Positions 61,936-64,000 of a DNA stretch of 64,000 bases are shown one piece after another. The translations under genes were made by a program, and so were the position numbers. The notes under the pieces were generated by a model that worked only from the letters and a program-made list of their open reading frames with translations, had not been told where the DNA came from and did no database searches. The DNA comes from DATDIC01 sp963764525 (GTDB lineage: Bacteria > Pseudomonadota > Alphaproteobacteria > Acetobacterales > Acetobacteraceae), in contig CAVXTC010000045.1 in the NCBI GenBank assembly GCA_963764525.1, positions 18,832 through 82,831 of the forward strand. Direction: 5' to 3'. Every line of letters begins with the position of its first letter. Position 1 is the stretch's first letter.

Positions 61936-62881
61936 ATGGCCGCAATGCAAGCGGCGCCGGAGCGCGGCGCGACGTGGCAGGCCGGAGCCGCCTACATGGA
62001 CGGCCGTTTCATGCCGGTCGGCGAAGCCATGATTCCGGTCACCGAATGGGGGTACCGGCGATCCGACGTGACCTATGACGTGGTCAGCGTGTGGGATGGC
62101 GCGTTCTTCCGGCTGAACGACCATCTGCGCCGATTCCGCGCCTCCATGGCGACCTTCCGGCTGAACCCCCCGGAAGACGACGACGGCGTTGCGCGGCATC
62201 CTGCACGACCTGGTCCGCCGCAGCGGCCTGCGGGAGGCGTATGTCGCGATGGACTGCCTGCGCGGCTCGCCGCCGCCGGGCGTGCGCCGCCATCCGGTAA
62301 ACGCCCGCAACTATCTGGTGGCGTTCGCGATCCCCTATGTCTGGCTGATGCCGCGCGAGGTGATCGAACGCGGGGCGCATCTGATGATCGCCTCGACCCC
62401 GCGCATCCCATCGGTCTGCGTGGACCAGCGGGCGAAGAACTTCAACTGGGCGGACCTGAACCGCGCGCTGTTCGAGGCGCACGATGCCGGCGCCGATAAT
62501 CCCGTGCTGCTCGATCTGGACGGCAACGTGACGGAAGGGCCTGGCTTCAACGTGTTCGCGGTGACCGATGGCGTGGTGGCCACCCCGGACCGCGGCGTGC
62601 TGGAGGGCATCACCCGGCTGTCGGTGATCGAGTTGTGCGGCAAGCTCGGCCTGTCATGTGAGGTGCGTACGGTTCCGGTCGGTGAACTGCGCGAAGCCGA
62701 CGAGGTGTTCATCAGCTCCACCGCCGGCGGCGTGATGGGCGTGACACGGCTGGACGGACGCATCCTGGGCAATGACCGGCCTGGCCCGGTGGCGGAACGG
62801 CTGCACGAATCATACTGGCGGTTGCGCAAGGAAGGCTGGCACGCCGAGCCGGTGGAATACGGACGCGCCGCTGCCGACTGA
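61936..62881 (+). CDS. Class IV PLP aminotransferase (branched-chain/D-amino acid type), frameshifted
   Basis: About 314 residues. AGGAGG site 8 bases before the ATG. AAYMDGRFMPVGEAMIPVTEWGYRRSDVTYDV at the start is the class IV fold entry; DQRAKNFNWADLNRALFEA near residue 160 has the PLP Lys; LLDLDGNVTEGPGFNVF near 195, then GVLEGITRLSVIELC and DEVFISSTAGGVMGVTRLDG. Removing one G near 62187 (GACGGCG) joins both parts. Transfers amino groups between an amino acid and a 2-oxo acid; whether it is IlvE or a D-amino or R-selective transaminase cannot be decided. Confidence 0.88.
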
Positions 62882-62964
62882 GGGGCGCCGGTTGTTCCGC
62901 TTGCGTCGGCATTGACACCAGGCGACGCAAACGCAGGCTCTCGATTGTCATTCCCGATTCGATC

Positions 62965-63045
62965 GTCATTCCCGCGAAGGCCGGCATCCAGGCCGCGCTC
63001 CCAAAACCGGAGCGGCCCGCGGGTGCCCGCTTTCGCGGCCACGAC
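62965..63045. repeat. 81-bp palindromic (REP/MITE-like) element, intergenic copy
   Basis: Ends GTCATTCCCGCGAAGGCCGG and GTGCCCGCTTTCGCGGCCAC form imperfect inverted repeats like those of the element at 22741-22824. An extra half end (GTCATTCCCGATTC) lies at 62946-62959. Situated between the aminotransferase and the HpnL-like gene. Confidence 0.75.
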
Positions 63046-63087
63046 AGCGGAACGGTCGGCGGCTGGAAGGCAAGCCGGTCACAAGCG

Positions 63088-64000
63088 GTGAAACGAACAT
63101 CCATCCTGCTTGCAATCGCCGGCGTGGGTGTCGGCATCCTGCTGATCGTCTGGCTTGGCGCCGGCAAGGTCGCGCAGGCCGTGCTATCGGTCGGCTGGCG
63201 GGGCTTCGCAATCCTGGTCGCGTGGCAGCTTCTGGTCATTGTTGTGATCGCAACCGCGTGGCGGCTGTTGTGTCCGGGTGCAAGCCTTGGGCGCGTGATC
63301 TGGGCACGTCTTGTCCGCGAAGGCGGCTGCAACATCCTGCCGCTGTCGGAGATCGGCGGCCTGGTGTTCGGGGCACGCGCGCTGGCATTGGCTGGGGTGC
63401 CGGGGCCGCGGGCGATCGCGTCTTCCATCGCCGACGTCACCGCGGAATTCGCCGGTGAGATCCCGTTCATCCTGTTCGGCTTCTTCATGCTGATGGCACG
63501 CGCGCCCGGTTCGTCGCTGCTCGTTCCGATCTGCCTCGGCGTCGCGCTGGTGGGCGCCGGCGCCGCCGCGCTGATCTGGGCCGAGCGGCATTCGGGCGCG
63601 CTGTTCCACGGCATCGGCCGCCGCATCGCCGCCCGCTTCCTTGCGCGTGGTGCCGAGCAGGCCGACGCAGTGCAGCTTGAGTTCGACCGCCTGTTCGCGC
63701 GAACCCGGCGCCTCGGCGCTGCGGCCGCGCTGCACCTGGCCGGATGGATCGGTGGCGGCATCAGTGTCTGGATCACCTACCGGCTGCTCGGCGGACGGAT
63801 CGGTGTTGTCTCGGCGATGGCGCTGGAGGGGCTGCTCAGCGGCGCCCTGGGCGTGGCGTTCCTGGTGCCCGCCGGGATCGGCGTGCAGGAGGTGTCCTAT
63901 GTCGCGCTCGGGCGTCTGTTCGGCATGCCGGCCCACCTGTCGCTCAGTCTGTCGCTGTTGCGTCGCGCAAGGGACATCGCGATCGGCGCCCCGGCGCTGG
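63088..64000 (+). CDS. HpnL-like lysylphosphatidylglycerol-synthase-type membrane protein (partial)
   Basis: 304 residues visible from the GTG at 63088, open at the window edge. Hydrophobic throughout with about seven membrane segments (SILLAIAGVGVGILLIVWLG, ILVAWQLLVIVVIATAWRLL). LPLSEIGGLVFGARALALAGV near residue 90 and LLSGALGVAFLVPAGIGVQEVSYVALG near 250, followed by LSLSLLRRARDIAIG, match the flippase-like HpnL family linked to hopanoid synthesis and transport. A few residues may be missing at the C-terminus. Gene starts soon after the palindromic element. Confidence 0.8.
   Translation, partial: MKRTSILLAIAGVGVGILLIVWLGAGKVAQAVLSVGWRGFAILVAWQLLVIVVIATAWRLLCPGASLGRVIWARLVREGGCNILPLSEIGGLVFGARALALAGVPGPRAIASSIADVTAEFAGEIPFILFGFFMLMARAPGSSLLVPICLGVALVGAGAAALIWAERHSGALFHGIGRRIAARFLARGAEQADAVQLEFDRLFARTRRLGAAAALHLAGWIGGGISVWITYRLLGGRIGVVSAMALEGLLSGALGVAFLVPAGIGVQEVSYVALGRLFGMPAHLSLSLSLLRRARDIAIGAPAL

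Overview
The window is high-GC, gene-dense chromosomal DNA from an alphaproteobacterium, most likely a member of the Rhodospirillales/Acetobacteraceae. This is an inference from the gene set: a cell-cycle regulator of the TrcR/DUF1013 family, DUF1192, an alphaproteobacterial-type ribosomal protein L31 without the zinc cysteines, a three-subunit gluconate-2-dehydrogenase-type membrane oxidase, and a hopanoid-associated HpnL-like membrane protein. I see no phage, integrase, transposase, CRISPR array, tRNA or rRNA. The mobile-looking parts are short palindromic intergenic repeats, one of which lies inside a coding region.

Layout. 0-2.2 kb: dodecin, a glycosyltransferase and a DedA membrane protein. 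2.3-7.9 kb: an orphan Tat-exported solute-binding protein, then a minus-strand operon for a periplasmic flavin/cytochrome dehydrogenase. 8-15 kb: housekeeping genes (LutA-like, rlmH, ridA-like, rpmE, hsp20, a FitAB/VapBC-type toxin-antitoxin pair, DUF1192, trcR, two DUF465 genes, purE-purK). 15-24.6 kb: a compact eight-gene plus-strand operon with an amidohydrolase, a complete peptide-type ABC importer, an NDP-forming acyl-CoA ligase and an APH-like kinase, which looks like an uptake-and-activation pathway for an unknown compound. 24.6-30.5 kb: pgpA, an alpha/beta hydrolase, a lytic transglycosylase, dapA, smpB, a sulfite-oxidase-like enzyme and DUF1203. 30.6-35.1 kb: a kdp potassium-pump operon (kdpFABC) preceded by a second tiny membrane peptide. 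35.3-40.5 kb: a Deg-type protease, a TPR glycosyltransferase, an acetolactate-synthase-like enzyme and a stand-alone AsnC-type ligand-binding domain. 41-48.6 kb: two molybdenum hydroxylase systems (a lone CoxL-like subunit; an IorAB-like pair), an acyl-CoA synthetase and a creatininase. 48.6-53.2 kb: a SAF-domain oxidoreductase, an NHL-repeat/Lin0512 chimera, an NAD-type shikimate dehydrogenase and NDH-2. 53.5-61.5 kb: a giant soluble hybrid histidine kinase with eleven 92-residue HAMP-type repeats, a second kinase and a response regulator. The window ends with a class IV aminotransferase and a truncated hpnL-like gene.

A caution applies to much of the window. From about 17.5 kb on, many genes are broken by single-base frameshifts. 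Nearly all those I could resolve are repaired by deleting one base, and they hit genes such as dapA that should be essential. I read them as residual insertion errors of the assembly and have annotated each such gene over its full span, marking approximate shift positions.
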